Shown here: positions 1 through 11,698 of the stretch, piece after piece
Numbering within the stretch: the stretch's first letter is position 1
Layout: every line of letters begins with the position of its first letter
DNA from: Neoceratodus forsteri
Lineage: Eukaryota > Chordata > Ceratodontiformes > Ceratodontidae
Reading direction: 5' to 3'
NCBI GenBank assembly: GCA_016271365.2
Contig: CM057455.1
Span: 1,560,450,501 to 1,560,514,500 of the forward strand
DNA: 64,000 nucleotides
Translations under genes and position numbers: made by a program
The notes under the pieces: model-generated
Told to the model about the DNA's origin: nothing
The model's database searches: none
Seen by the model: only the letters and a program-made list of their open reading frames with translations

Positions 1-520
1 TTGGAGAAAGAGACAACTAAACTGCAACAACAAATGGAAGAATCCCCCCTCCCCCCAGGCTCAAACAGTAGAAGAAAAAACTAGGCTGGACCTATAGGCC
101 CAGTATGAGGTAACCATTCCATCCAGATCAGAGGTTCTTTTAGACATTCCTCCCTCACTCTTCACACCAGCAAGTGAAGTCAAGCATAACCAGCAGTTGA
201 GCCAGATGAGATGGATGTTCTAGCATCTGCTCTTGACACAGCATATATGCCCCCCCTCCCCATCGATACCAGGCATGGAGAATCTGCAAGTAGTGACTAG
301 AAGAAGGAGAACAAAAGGGCAACCAAAATCGAAGATGACTAGAAGGGAAGATATTCCTTTGAGAAACAAGTATGAAATACTTTGGAAATGTAAAGATTGG
401 AGGGAGACAGAGAATGAATCAGATGGGTCCTCAGCCACCTCTTCACAACAAGACCCATCTTCTGAAAATGGAGGAAGCTTGACTGAACTGCAATTGTTAA
501 AAAAAAAGAAAATCTGTTAG
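1..520 (+). pseudogene. Possible LINE ORF1 remnant
   Basis: A weakly coding stretch. The frame at 233-520 reads a basic segment (RRRRTKGQPK), then PLRNKYEIL, then an acidic Ser/Glu-rich tail with a poly-Lys end. A basic patch followed by 'LxNRYexL' and an acidic linker is common in ORF1 proteins of CR1/L1-type LINEs. Translation upstream (about 1-230) is Gln/Glu-rich and interrupted by stops. I see no reverse transcriptase or esterase motif next to it. It could equally be a chance frame. Confidence 0.3.
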
Positions 521-1640
521 GAAGGGTGGGGGGAGTGACCTAAATTATTGCTTGCTGGCAGGACCAGTCAAACAGTTTCTGTAGGAACTATTTATACCAA
601 AAATATCAAAAATATCAAGCTATTGTCTGCAGTTGTTGGCCTCTTATAGGACACTGACTATGAGATAATAGTTATTCTGGACATCAGGTTAAACAGCTGT
701 AGAGAAGTCCGTATTGCTCAAATCCATTGGCCACATGGTCTATCATGTTGGTCTATGGGGGAGGATAGGTATTTGGGGGTGGGGATGATGTTCTGGAACA
801 GAGAAGTACAGCTTGTAAGGTTAGTGGATCTTGCCCCTTGGAGAATTTTATTCCTGGATGCGGCGTTCTGTGCTTTACTACTTCATTTAATTAATGTACA
901 TATCCCACAACTTAAGGCTGAAAGGGTGGAATGGTTTAAGTGAAGCCAGCCCCTTTTTATATATGATCACCATAAAAAAAGAAGAATTTCATTTCATTTT
1001 CATTTTTATTTTTTATACTTGCAAGCAAGATGAGCAGTACTGCCTGTTTTTACAAGCGACAAGTCTTACAAAAATATCAAAAATAGATACAAACAATAAC
1101 ATACAAACAACAACATTTAGGACAAACATAATTAAACACATTCCACCCTCCAAGACTCACCATTGACCCCACCAAATGAAACCATGACAAAAGTTTACAC
1201 TAATGTCCTGTGGCAAATCTCAAAGTGAAAGGGGCCAAATAAAGTAAATCCAAGCAGATGTAACTGGGTCACCGTGAATGTTTTGGTTACTATCTCTGAC
1301 TTGTGGACTCAGACAAGGTTGAGGGGCCTGGGTTCTGATCTTTCTGATTATGGGGTTTGTTTCCAGATCTTGTAAAAAAACCACAGTGCAGCTTTGAATC
1401 AAACAAAGCATGCAATTTTTAACTGTCATTAAAATATCTCATGTGGCAGATTATAAAATACCAATAAAGTATTTATTGGGGGACCTTCACAGGGGATAGG
1501 GGAAAGCAGTGCAAAGGAAAATTCAGTAGTAAAGCAAGTACTATAATGGCATGGCAGAACTTGGAAATCAGCAAAACGCTCGCTGATGTCCTTGCTAGTA
1601 TAACAAACTCTAGTCAGAGCCAATAGGGCTGCAGATGTGA
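521..1640. other. Unassigned AT-rich sequence
   Basis: No supported gene. The stretch at about 985-1100 (T-rich run, then 'acttgcaagcaag' and A/T-rich sequence) resembles LINE 3' ends in reverse orientation, but has no diagnostic tail repeat. Short open frames here have no recognisable motifs. Confidence 0.4.
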
Positions 1641-3700
1641 AATTTGAGATAAAAATATTGTAAATTACCAAAGTTATAAGCGTGCATTTGCAAAATGTAA
1701 CACAGGCTCATAAATGTGCTGGTTTGTAATATTTTTACACCACATTTTCAAGATATCCTTGTTATGACTCTGCCTCATGAAGACGGGCAGGCAAAATGTT
1801 CAGCTCCTTGCTAAAAGGTGTTTTTGTGCAGGGACTGTGAAATCAACTTTCCGAATGCAAAAACACATTTTGGGCAGGAGTTGAAAAATGACAGCTGTCA
1901 TAGAAACATAGAAACATAGAAACATAGAATTTGACAGCAGATAAGGACCGCTTGGCCCACCCAGTCTGCCCATTTCCCTACCTGATGGATAAGCTGCAGA
2001 TCCTAGTTAATCAGCAGCCTACTTCTTCCTACCCCCACCCCCTAGAATTGCCTTATGACTGTCCCATGCATGCTTGAATTCCACCACTGTTTTTGACTCC
2101 ACAACCTCCTCTGGAAGGCTGTTCCATGCATCCACAACCCTCTCTGTGAAAAAATACTTCCTTAAATTACCTCTGAGCCGCCCTCCTTCTATCTTCAAAT
2201 TGTGCCCCCTTGTTCTTGCACACCTCTTTTTTTGAAAGATGCTACCCTCTTGGACTTTGTTGATTCCCTTGAGGTACTTGAAAGTTTCTATCATGTCCCC
2301 CCCTTCCGCCTTTCCTCGAGGCTATACATATTAAGCTCCTTAAGTTTCACTTCATATGTCTTCTGGTGCAGACCCTGCACCATTTTAGTTGCCCTCCTCT
2401 GGACAGCTTCCATCCTGTCTATGTCTTTGCAGAGATTGGGTCTCCAGAACTGCATGCAGTACTCCAGATGTGGTCTCACCAGCTGTCTGTACAGAGGGAT
2501 AATAACTTCTTGTTTTCTGCTGGTGATGCCTCTCCCTATGCATCCTAGTATCCCCCCAGCCCTCCTTGCTGCCCTCTCACATTGCTTGCCCACCTTTAGG
2601 TCATCTGATATGACTACCCCCAGGTCCCTTTCCATTTTTGTTGTTGTTAGTATCTCACCCCCCATTGTGTACTCTTCCCCTGGGTTTTTGTTTCCCAGGT
2701 GCATTACCTTGCACTTCTTAGCATTGAATCTAAGCTGCCATACATTTGACCATTCCTCTAACCTTGCCAAGTCCCTTCTCATCCTTTCCACCCCATCTTG
2801 TGCATCAACTCTGTTGCAGATCTTTGTGTCATCTGCAAAGAGACATACTTTTCCTTCCATCCATGAGGTGCTGTAAAGAAATTGCTATGTTGAAAATGTG
2901 GGGTACAAATATTGAATATTACCAAACTTACAAACCTGCATTTGTTTTTTAATATTTTTACACCACATTTCCAACATAGCTTTCTTATGACCCCACCTCA
3001 TTAACAAGGGCAGAGAATATGTTCAACTCCTGGCTGAAAGGTGATTTATTGCAGGGACCACAAAAATCACCTTTCCGGAGGTAAAAAAACATGTTGGCCA
3101 GGATTTTAAAAATGACAGCTGTTACATTCATGAGGTGCTGTAAAGATACAGGTATATTGTAAATGTGGTGTAAAAATATTGAAAATTACCAAAGTTATGA
3201 GCCTGTGTTCACAAAATTCTACATGGGCTCATAACTTGGTTATTTTTTAGTATATTTTCACCAAATGTTCAACATAGCCATTCTATAACCCCACCTCATG
3301 AACAAGGCAGATAATTTTTTTAACTGGTTCCCAAAAGGTAATTTTGTGCAGGGAAGTTGAAATCAGCTTTCGGGGTGTAAAAATACATTTTGGACAGGAT
3401 TTGAAAAATGACAGCTATCACAGTCATGAGATGCTATAAAGATATGGCTATTTTATAAATCTGGGGTAAAAATATTGAAAAGTACTAAAATTATGAGCCT
3501 GCACCTTCTTATGGCCCCACCTCATGAACAAGGGAAGAGAACATTTTCAACTCTTGCCCAAAAGGTGATTTCATTGCAGGGACCATGAAATTATCTTTCA
3601 GGACAGATCTACCTAATGACAGTGATGTTGTTCATGAGATGGGTTCCCAAAGAAGGCATGTTGAAAATTTGGGCAAAAAACATGTGAAAATGCCCATGTT
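1640..3700 (+). repeat. Family A tandem array, copy 1 (about 265-300 bp monomers)
   Basis: About four diverged monomers. Each carries in order 'aaaattaccaaagttatgagcctg', a 'tttttacaccacattttcaacatagc'-like segment, 'accccacctcatgaacaagg', 'aaaaggtgatttt.tgcaggga', 'aaatgacagctgtcac' and 'catgaggtgctgtaaagat'. The 'acctcat' marks fall near 1768, 2990, 3290 and 3521. The 'gtgctgtaaag' marks fall near 2868, 3133 and 3430. After removing the CR1 inserted at 1901-2860, the period is about 265-300 bp. No coding potential. The same monomers recur at 38340-39130, and single copies lie at 54640-54910 and (inverted) 58135-58430. I do not recognise the family. Confidence 0.8.
1901..2860 (-). mobile_element. 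CR1 LINE, 5'-truncated, 3' half of ORF2
   Basis: On the reverse strand, 2860-2291 encodes the end of a CR1 reverse transcriptase. It starts at the catalytic FADDTK box (V-C-L-F-A-D-D-T-K), then FNAKKCKVMHLG, RDLGVVISDDLKV, GRGITSRKQEVIIPLY, RPHLEYCMQFW and RRATKMVQGL. After a frameshift, 2294-2019 continues with the CR1 C-terminus (FFTERVVDAWNSLPEEVVES). The 3' end at 1901-1928 is the short tandem tail read on the plus strand as repeated 'agaaacat'. The insertion lies inside a family A monomer: 'gacagctgtca' is on the left and 'catgaggtgctgtaaag' on the right. A dead copy: truncated and frameshifted. Confidence 0.92.
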
Positions 3701-4250
3701 ATGACACGAAGTTCAAAACCTCATTTAAATACATTGAACTGCATGCAAGTGTCTTCAGTTCATGGTCCGTCTTTGAAGAGTGAAGGCATGTCTGCAGTTC
3801 AGAGAGGATTACAACACTGGACCCCCAATGAGTAAGTAAGGTCTTGGGGGTGTGTGGGGTGGTGGATGCTAAGTGGGAGGGTCAGGTGGGGAATAAGGAA
3901 TGGCCACAAAAAATATAGATGGACCTTTTTTTATAGGTGGAAAAAAAAAGAGAGACTGACAATCCCTGACCGTGACACTGGGGGACTGGGTACCCACAGT
4001 GTCAAAGTTATGTGGGGGAAGATATTGATGGACTGTTTTTTTTTCCTACAGGTAAAAAACAACACAAAAATAGACTGACGAGCCACAGTCATGACAATAG
4101 GGGATTGGGGACCCCCAGTGTCACAAAAAAGACTGATGATCCCTGATCATGACACTGGAGGACTGGGCACCCTCAGTCAGTATCACAGTTATGTTTTGGG
4201 ATGGGGTGGTGGATGCTGAGAGGGAGGGTTGGGTAGGAGTCATTTTTTTA
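3700..4250 (+). repeat. Unique flank of the family A array, copy 1
   Basis: Downstream of the last monomer the sequence changes to 'cttcagttcatggtccgtc', 'tttgaagagtgaaggcatgt', then GT-rich sequence. Two blocks follow in which a T-tract ends in a 3' splice acceptor-like 'ataggt' or 'acaggt' followed by an A-tract (about 3928-3950 and 4038-4060). Both blocks continue into 'gactgac...gacactgggggactggg'. The same order of blocks follows the array at 39130-39500, so this flank belongs to the same element. No protein is recognisable. Confidence 0.65.
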
Positions 4251-6600
4251 ATATAAAAATAAATACATACACTAGGCAGTCATGGCAGAACATGGCTCAC
4301 TCAGTCATGACCAAGATGGCCACTGCATGCTACTGTGCATTTGTGACTACTAGCACATGTGCAGTAGAGTGCAGTGGCCATTTTGGACACAACAGAGTGT
4401 GCTATGTTCCACCGTGACTGCTGGCACTCTAAAATAGTGCAGTGCTATGCCGATAGGGACACCATGGGTGGACTGCTTCATGGATGAAGAGGAGACTGTG
4501 ACGCAAATCCAACTTGTTGTTCATTCGAATGCGGATTCCTTTTTACTCAAAGCAAAAGGTCTGCAGAGCTCTGCCCACTGCAGCCCTAATAAACCATAAA
4601 CAGTGCCCACCTCCCACAGGCAATACAAGTTAAAGGTAGCTTCTCCTGACCCTCATGGGGGATATTGCCCACTGGTACCAGTTTATCCTTACAGTCTAAG
4701 GGAGCTCCCCAAACTTCACTTACTACCCAGTCATTGAAATTGTGCAGGCCCAGTGTCATTGCAGTTGGCTGGGTGGTGGTGGTGCACTTTAAAAGCAAAT
4801 GATTCAACCAATTTTAAATAGAAACCCCACAGGCCATGTAATTGCTTAAATGGACAGATCTCCAAGTGAGGAATTTGTACTTCCTATCCCGATGACCAAA
4901 ACTGTACTGGGTGCTAACTTTATACAGGTATCCCCAGGTTACAGGGCAAGCTCTGAGAGTACTCACTGTCCTGATGTACCCCTTCCCTGTTTCCAGGCTC
5001 CTTTCCTCTTCCAATGTAGATGCAGGCTCTCTCAGGATGAAGGCTGGAGTTGGCTATTGATGCTGGCTCTCTCAGGATGGAGGCTTGACCTGGTTGTAGG
5101 TGATGGCTCTCTAAGGAACTCAGACCAGTCCAGAGAGCAGGGCTACATGCTTCACACCCACATCCAGGTTTCTACCCCAGTGTGAGCAATAGCTAATACC
5201 TGATGGTGGTGCCATCTGGCCATCTCCCAGGTTGTCTGTTGGTCATTGCAGTTTTTCTTTTTGTCAAGCAGGCTTCACAAAGCCTCTCTGGTGCCCACAG
5301 ACTGATGGCTGTGGCACAAGGATACCTCCTTGGCTGAAGGCAGGCCACAGTCTCTAAGATCAGAGGCAATCCAAAAACTTCAGGTGAACAGGCTCACTGT
5401 TCGGGCTCAATAAATATAGGTTGTGGAAACCTTCCCTTCCAAAGTCTTGCTCTGTTGGTGGCTGTATAAGCACAGGTGGGCTTTTCTGTTAGGGTCTCAC
5501 CCTGGCACTAACCCTTCTTTCTCTTCAATGGCTAACTGCAGACTCACCCTCTGTCTCTACCCTCCAACACCTTCTTGGGGCAAAGGCAACTTCAGATTGT
5601 TGCAACAGGCTGTCAGTTCCTTTAATTAGCGTGCAGAATGTTCATAAAATGCCTTCTTGGTGGCTTCAAAAGGCAACAAGCACACAGCAAGTCCTTCTCC
5701 CATAAACCCTTGGGTGTAAACTGCCGAAAACCCTGACCTCTGATTGACTGAAGAGTGAGGTCAGGGGTCAACAAAATGGTCACTATGCTTCTTTATACAC
5801 AGCTGCAATCTCTTTATTGTGCTTTTATGGGGCACCACATATGTTTTTTTTCTTTTAACTGGCCCCTGTTTGATAGGTACACCTGTGGCCAGTTATCCAG
5901 TGGTGGTAGTTTTGGGATACTGGCTTTGTACTCCCCAGGAGTTCTGTTTTATACTCCCCTCCAACTTGCAGACAAAGTCTCTGGGCAGTCGGCACCCACT
6001 CGGTCCTTAAAAGCGCAATGTGCTAGTCACAAAGTCTGTCTTTTTACTTTTTGTTTTCCTTGTTTTTTCTTCTCTCCCCTCCCCCTCCTAGTGCCTCAAA
6101 GCCCTCTGATGCCTATTTGTGTCTCTGGGGCTAGAAAACACTAGGGGAGGTGCTGTGGTGGCCTTCAATGCAGCTTGTAATACTGTGGTGGGCAGGCACT
6201 TTAACACTGCAGCAAGCATTTCTGCTGGAGCTGACAGCTGGCACGTTTGAGCAGAGCAGCTGCTCGAATGTATGCACATTCCTGTGTGGGAGTGCAGTGC
6301 TTTCTGGAATTGGCTCCTTCAGTCCCCTTCCAATGGCAGCCCTGGGGCTGGAGCGAGCAAGAAACAGCAAGGCAGGGACCAGGGGCAGAGTAAGTGCTTG
6401 GTAAGCCCCCCACCAATGGGGGGGGTGTTACACTGAGAAAAAAAAAGAAAAGAAACAGAAGATGATACCAGAATCTGATGTAGCCAATATAGCCAGCATG
6501 TATTATACACCTCTGTCATACCCAAAACAAATGTTTCCAGACAGTTACCCTTTTATGTTATGTTTTATGTATGGTAGAGCCAGTCATGCTGCCTGGACCT
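4250..6600. other. Unassigned sequence, 4.25-6.6 kb
   Basis: Several overlapping small frames on both strands, none with a recognisable domain. GC and CpG patterns do not suggest a CpG island or exon. Around 4540-4620 there is 'aataaa' after a GC-richer stretch that could be an old LTR or UTR piece, but I see no paired LTR, primer-binding site or retroviral motif. Confidence 0.35.
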
Positions 6601-6606
6601 GAGGGT

Positions 6607-6704
6607 GGATCCTTTTTCCTTACTTTCCTCTTTCCTTCCCTTTTCTTTCTTTTTTCCCCTCTTTTTTCCATCTTTTTTCCCCTTCCTTTCTTCCTTCCTT
6701 TCCT
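6607..6704 (+). repeat. Polypyrimidine tract
   Basis: About 98 bases almost wholly C and T, mixed 'ttcc', 'tttcttttttcccc' units without a strict period. It gives the spurious Ser/Phe/Leu frames here. Such mirror-type purine/pyrimidine tracts can adopt triplex structure; nothing else is implied. Confidence 0.85.
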
Positions 6705-7103
6705 GCAGCTCTACCACCAACAGATCTATAGCCTTATATTATTTGTACATAAAGCTTCCATATAATCCATATGATATTAATTTATCAGTATGATACCAAT
6801 ATTTAATCTACCACCATTGAAAGATATAGTAAGATACATGAAGTTAAACGAATCTACATTTCTTGAGTGAAGTGCATGTATAGGAGAGGTTACAGTATGA
6901 GTTAGCTTTCAACAGAGCTGGCATTTTTGATACAGATAACCAAGGGAGTATTAGAAGAGGCATTTTTCTTTGGTAGGTATTATTAGATAAACTTTGGACT
7001 TTTAAACCTGTTATAACATGGATTGGAGTGTTGATGGGTTGGTTAAAATTTGGCAGATTCAACATTTTCTCACCTACCTTTGATTCTTCCCTTAGGAGAT
7101 TTA

Positions 7104-7417
7104 GGGCCGGATTTTCAGCCCTCCCAGGACTAAGTCCTGCTCTGCTGCAGACGGTACAGACTGAAATCTCTGCACCTGTGGATGTCATATTTTCAATCAG
7201 CACTGCTCTGGGAGATGGTACATCTGGTTCCACTAGGCATACCATTTTGCAAACCAGGCCATAAGCTGCTATAAATTGGGAGCCAGTCGTAAACTGGTTC
7301 CCAGTTTGAAAATAGGGTATGTGTGGGGAAAACTGTGACTCCACAGGTGAAGTCCCACTTGTGGCAGTTTTTTCCCTTGGCTCCACCAAATTTGATTGGG
7401 CTGAAAACCCAGCCCCC
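7104..7417. mobile_element. MITE-like element with 'gggccggattttcag' inverted ends
   Basis: The left end 'gggccggattttcagccc' (7104 onward) is matched by the reverse complement of the right end, 'ggctgaaaacccagcccc' (about 7400-7417), with a few differences. That gives roughly 18-20 bp terminal inverted repeats around a non-coding 314 bp body. No clear target-site duplication is visible. The frame running through it on the minus strand (6844-7389) has no known domain. Probably a non-autonomous DNA transposon. Confidence 0.55.
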
Positions 7418-7419
7418 AG

Positions 7420-8510
7420 TGTTTTACACTATTGAAACAAAAATATTACCCTGCAGCTTGCAGAGTGTTATTATATCTGGTTGTGGGGCATGATGCTTCC
7501 ACTGCGTAAGATACATGAAGTAAAATGGATTAACATCGAAGTGAAGTATGTATATAGAAGAAGTGATTTTAAGATTTAGATTTTGATGGCATTGGCATCA
7601 TCTACCTAGATAACCAGATAAACACTCTAATACAACTTTTCTACAGATACTGTTAGATAGCTGTAATTGTTGAATATTTCAATACATTACAAACACAACA
7701 GGGAAAATGATAGGTAGTTAGGAAATAGCAATTTAAATTAAGACAGATTTAATGATGGGGGAATCAGGATTTTTTATTATGGGGCCAATTTTCTAAGAGT
7801 TAAAATATTTTAAACTATATTTTTATGAGTAAGTTTATTTAATTTGGAAAGTATAAAAGTAATAGGGGGTAAGGTCAGTGAAGAGTAAATCTGTATAACT
7901 ATTATATGGATTATGGTTTTGCTGAGAGTGGTACACTGCTTACCAAAAACAATCCCCATTCTCCCTTCCCCACTTTCCCTTTCTTTTCTCCTTTACTTTA
8001 TATTTCTTAAGTTTTTTTAAGTGACTTGATTTTAACGTTTCTTATTTGTGCCCCTTTTCTCCCATGTCTGTCTTTGAATTGTTTTCTTAAATCTCTCTCC
8101 CCCTTCCTATCAGCCTTATTTAATGATCTTTTTTAATTGCAGACTATTATTACTATATGAGTTTAAATGTTACAATATAAAAATCATATAATAGTTCTGA
8201 AGATGGGAGATATGGCATTAAAGTGATATATAAGGGTTGGTTTTCTGTTACTGATGTTTCTTCCTTGTTATTTTCACTTATGTTGCTCTCAGTTTCATTT
8301 GTTTAGGAAGGCAAGTGAGACTTTTGACAGTGCTGCTCCCTATTTAATGAACATTTCCCTGATTATAATTAGACAGTACCCTTTAACTGGCAATGTAATA
8401 TTGATGATACTGGAAAATAAGAGCAAGTAAAACATAAAAGCTACAAGCTAGTTTGAATTAATCAATTATTAATTAAGTCAAACAGTATTTAATGGTAATG
8501 CTCACCATTA
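7420..8510. other. Unassigned AT-rich sequence
   Basis: Low-GC sequence without long frames. Moderately pyrimidine-rich between 7940 and 8120. Nothing recognisable. Confidence 0.5.
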
Positions 8511-8514
8511 GAAA

Positions 8515-8650
8515 CACCTTCCCCTGACAAAGAGGTTGGTTAAGCTTCAAAGCTCTGGGGTTACAGTCCTGAACTGTATGCCTTTGTAAAAAAATCATAA
8601 CAAGTGGTTTTAATAAATGAATTTATCATAGCTTTGGTCCAAGAGTGCTT
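8515..8650 (+). mobile_element. Possible Penelope-type terminal (pLTR) remnant
   Basis: The order 'cccctgacaaagaggttgg', 'aagcttcaaagctctggg', then 'gttttaataaatgaatttatc' resembles terminal repeats of vertebrate Penelope-like elements. Those carry a 'ctgatgag...gaaac' ribozyme-type core and then an 'aataaat' tail. The ribozyme core here is degenerate. It rests on resemblance to the PLE ends at 31850 and 63090 and is weak alone. Confidence 0.3.
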
Positions 8651-9239
8651 CTTTTCTTGTGAAGCTGATTGTACCTCAAAGAAATGCCTGGGTCCTGCAT
8701 GAACTGGGTTCAGACCTGGAACAAGAAGCTTCAGACAGATTATGCTGTGTTTGACAATGGAACTTGCAGTGACAATCAGCTGAGCAGCCTATTGAATGCA
8801 AAGGTTGCAGCTGGGAAAAAGGTGTCATCTGTCTTCAAATCCCTGGAATCTGTATGTGTGCAGGGCAAGGACTGGTCCCCCAAAAGAGCTCTGAGAGGTA
8901 CTGGCTGGAAACATTAACCCTCCAGTAAATGAATTTCAGAGTTGAATTGGACTAAAAAAAACACCCAAAAAGCAAGTCAGAGCACACCCTGACCCCTCCC
9001 CCGAGGCAAATGTAGCAACATATTTTTGTGAATTGGACTCTCCAGGCTGCTGTGGGTAAAATGGCACCTGCAGTTCTGATGCTAAAGGACCAGACTGCAG
9101 ATTCTGGTCTCACAGTGACAAGCCCCACAGTGCATTTTAGTCCAGAACTGCCAGTCTCCAGTAACCCTCCCTGAATCGCTCTTACCTCTTAGAGTGTAGC
9201 AAGACATGATTTGGTAGCTGCTTACCCTCCCAGCTGCAT
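8651..9239. other. Unassigned sequence, possible 5' part of the Tx1-like LINE
   Basis: A frame at 8669-8917 (82 residues) has no recognisable domain. The position just upstream of the LINE ORF1 makes an old 5' UTR plausible, but nothing shows it directly. Confidence 0.3.
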
Positions 9240-9262
9240 TCTCTCAATTTTGCCTCCTGAAT

Positions 9263-11335
9263 GTGCAGTACTTGAATGAGCCAGCAAGCAAGCCGGTATG
9301 TGTAGTCCCTGAATTATACCTGGGTATAGAGCACCTTATAGAGCCGCTCACTGTCCAAGCGACTGCAGCCGATTCTTCATTTTCACTGGCACCTATGGAT
9401 CAGAGCCACGATTTAGACACAGATGCAGTGGGACGACAGTCAGACACACCCGAGCAGCTGATTTTGTGGGAAGAACAGCAATGGGGAGCATTAAAAATGA
9501 GCAGGTACAGCAACAAGCTGTACCACCTCGACCTGGAATCAGACAGGAAGACAGCAGGAGTGCCAGCAGGAGAGAAGGTTGGGCAGCCTACAGCAGATAC
9601 TCAGGAATCCAAGGTACTGGGATGGGGGGGAAGGGATGGAGTACTTATACAGGTAGAGGAAGGCACTGGTACAGAGGTAAAGGATTCAATGCCAACTGTT
9701 ATGACTGCTTCAGGCAGTGGTTGACAGGAGCCAGCTCCAGACCCACCCCCCATGGTGACCCCTGTTCCTCCTGGGGAGGGACAGGCATTGCAAAATCTGT
9801 GGCATCAAGAGACAAGAGCACCTAGCCCTTTACTGTTTTGTACCCCCCCCAAAAAAAAGCTGATCAGAGGAGCAAATGGAGGAAGATCTATATCTTTCCA
9901 CTTCCAGAGGATTGGAGTCTGGAGATCCTCAGCCCCAGACAGTAACCGCCCCCCCGGGACTGATACCTCAGCATCAGATGGGGAGACCCAGGATAATCAT
10001 GACAATTCAGGCCCTTGATCATTTTCTGGTCCTTCCTGTGCTGGACTGTATCATGATAGAACAGATTCTTCCCCCAGAAAGAATGCAGTTTACCTCAGGT
10101 ATAGAGGTGGGATATTGGAACACCAAGATAGAGTGTTTGTTGCCAAGCAGCTGATTAACAACCAGATGCAAGTTTTTCATCAGAGGTCTATGCCCTGATA
10201 CATATTTCAGGAAAGGACGACTTTTACTTAAGTTTCAAAGTACCTCAGGGTTTAGATCGGTTCTGGCATAAATCTAACCGGTTGAAAATTATTCCACTAT
10301 GGGTTCCATTTCTAGCCATCCTGCTTACTAATCCAGCTATTAAAACTGTTACAATCATGTTTTGGAATGAGGGAGTGCATGTGGGGGCTATTCAGTTTTG
10401 GTTGTGACAGAGATGTGATGTACTGGGGGCTCTGGAAACCATCATGGATACAGAATTTATTTGGGCTGAGGGATGGATGTTCCAAGTTAAACTACTGCAG
10501 AATGAAAAAGATGTTGTCCACCTTCCCAACAATTTTTTCCTGAGGAGGGACAGGGGAGTGTGTTTTTTATGCAGGGCAGCCAAAGGTCTGCTATAAGTGT
10601 GGAAACAGAATGCATTTATTCAGTGCCTGCAATGAGATATGTGCAGGTTTTGTGGTGAATTTGGCCATATTAGTATGCAGTTTAGATGCAGTCTCCGTGA
10701 AGAGAAGGGTCATTCCTCTCATAACTGTCCCTGGGCTGCACAAAATCGAGATGATGGTTATAATCAAGATACCCTTCTGAACAAGGCACAACAAACTGGA
10801 CCGGTGGATGTCCCCACCAATAGATCTCAGGTCCCTCCTTCTTCAGACACCACACACTCTACAGTAATGGAAGGACAAGCAGCTGACCCCCCCAGTTGCT
10901 TGTGAGACAAGTACAGACTCATCTACTTCTCACTCTCTGGAGGTTGCCCCACAACTAGCAGCAGTGCTGGTGGTGCCTGAGTGTGACAGGGATCCTAAAG
11001 TTTCCAGTACTTCTCAGGAGATGGCAACTGTCTACAGTCCAGGCACTAAAAAAGCACGAATGCCCACTCCAGCAGAAGTGATTCCTATTGTCCCCAGAAG
11101 AAGCTCACAACCTGCAAAACAGCTACTGGATTGTGACCCAGTTCCTCTAGCAAATTTGAAAGTGTTGCAAGACAAAAGAAACTGGGGTGATTCTGATTTA
11201 GGAGAGGGGGATTTTGATGCATCCTCCTCAAAGGGCTCTCTTTTGCGATCAACATTGGATGCAGAAATCTCAAATGTCAAGAAACGAAGGAGGCAGCGGA
11301 AGATGTTGTTGGCTAAGGGGGATGAAGTCACTTGA
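9263..11335 (+). pseudogene. Tx1-like L1 ORF1 (gag-like nucleic-acid-binding protein), broken
   Basis: The N-terminal part (9263-9825) is split over two frames. One is acidic; the other is Gly/Arg/Tyr-rich (GIQGTGMGGKGW). At about 10300-10560 the translation has the conserved lead-in 'MFWNEGVHVGA...FWAEGWMFQVKL...VVHLPNNFFLRRDRGV'. Three zinc knuckles follow. The first, at 10589-10630, is intact CX2CX4HX4C (CYKCGNRMHLFSAC). The second, at 10642-10683 (CRFCGEFGHISM), has lost its last Cys. The third, at 10687-10728, has Arg for its second Cys (C-S-L-R-E-E-K-G-H). The C-terminus (10964-11335) is Ser/Pro-rich with a basic end (KKRRRQRK). The protein would bind element RNA in a ribonucleoprotein. 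At least three frameshifts. Confidence 0.82.
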
Positions 11336-11362
11336 TGGATATCTTAACCTTTGCTTAATATT

Positions 11363-11698
11363 GGTATAACTCCCAAACAGTGACACTTCTACAGCGACAT
11401 ACGTCAATGCCGACAACATCAACATGCCACTGTAGAAGTCCGACCCAGGACCTGGCAACACTTTCCCCCATCCTGCACCCCCTACCTGAACCAACTCTGA
11501 TTTGGAGTTGGAATCAAATAGTACAGGGGGTGCAGGGGCCGAGTCCCCCAGATGGAGGGTTTGGGGGGGCAAAGCCCTGCAAGAAAAAACACTGTCCAAC
11601 ATTTGTGGCTCCCTGCCAACTGCTAATCGCGGTCAACATGGAGCCTGTTGCTGTGATGCCAGTCGATTAAATAGATGTCAAACTGGCATCATAGATCC
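11363..11698. mobile_element. GC-rich MITE between ORF1 and ORF2 of the LINE
   Basis: The insertion is bounded by a 9 bp direct repeat 'cttaatatt' at 11354-11362 and 11699-11707, the 8-9 bp size expected for hAT-type duplications. Inside are an inverted pair 'cttctacag'/'ctgtagaag' (about 11386 and 11423) and a G-run module 'gggggggcaaagccctgc'. A similar module occurs in the insertion at 13432-13919 and in the palindrome at 44399-44638. Terminal inverted repeats are weak. Non-coding. Confidence 0.6.

Noticed and set aside
2202..2876. 224-codon plus-strand frame
   Set aside because: Exact antisense of the CR1 reverse transcriptase at 1901-2860.
5755..6144. Retroviral or LTR element between 4.5 and 6.5 kb
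   Set aside because: No LTR pair, primer-binding site, or gag/pol/env motif could be seen.
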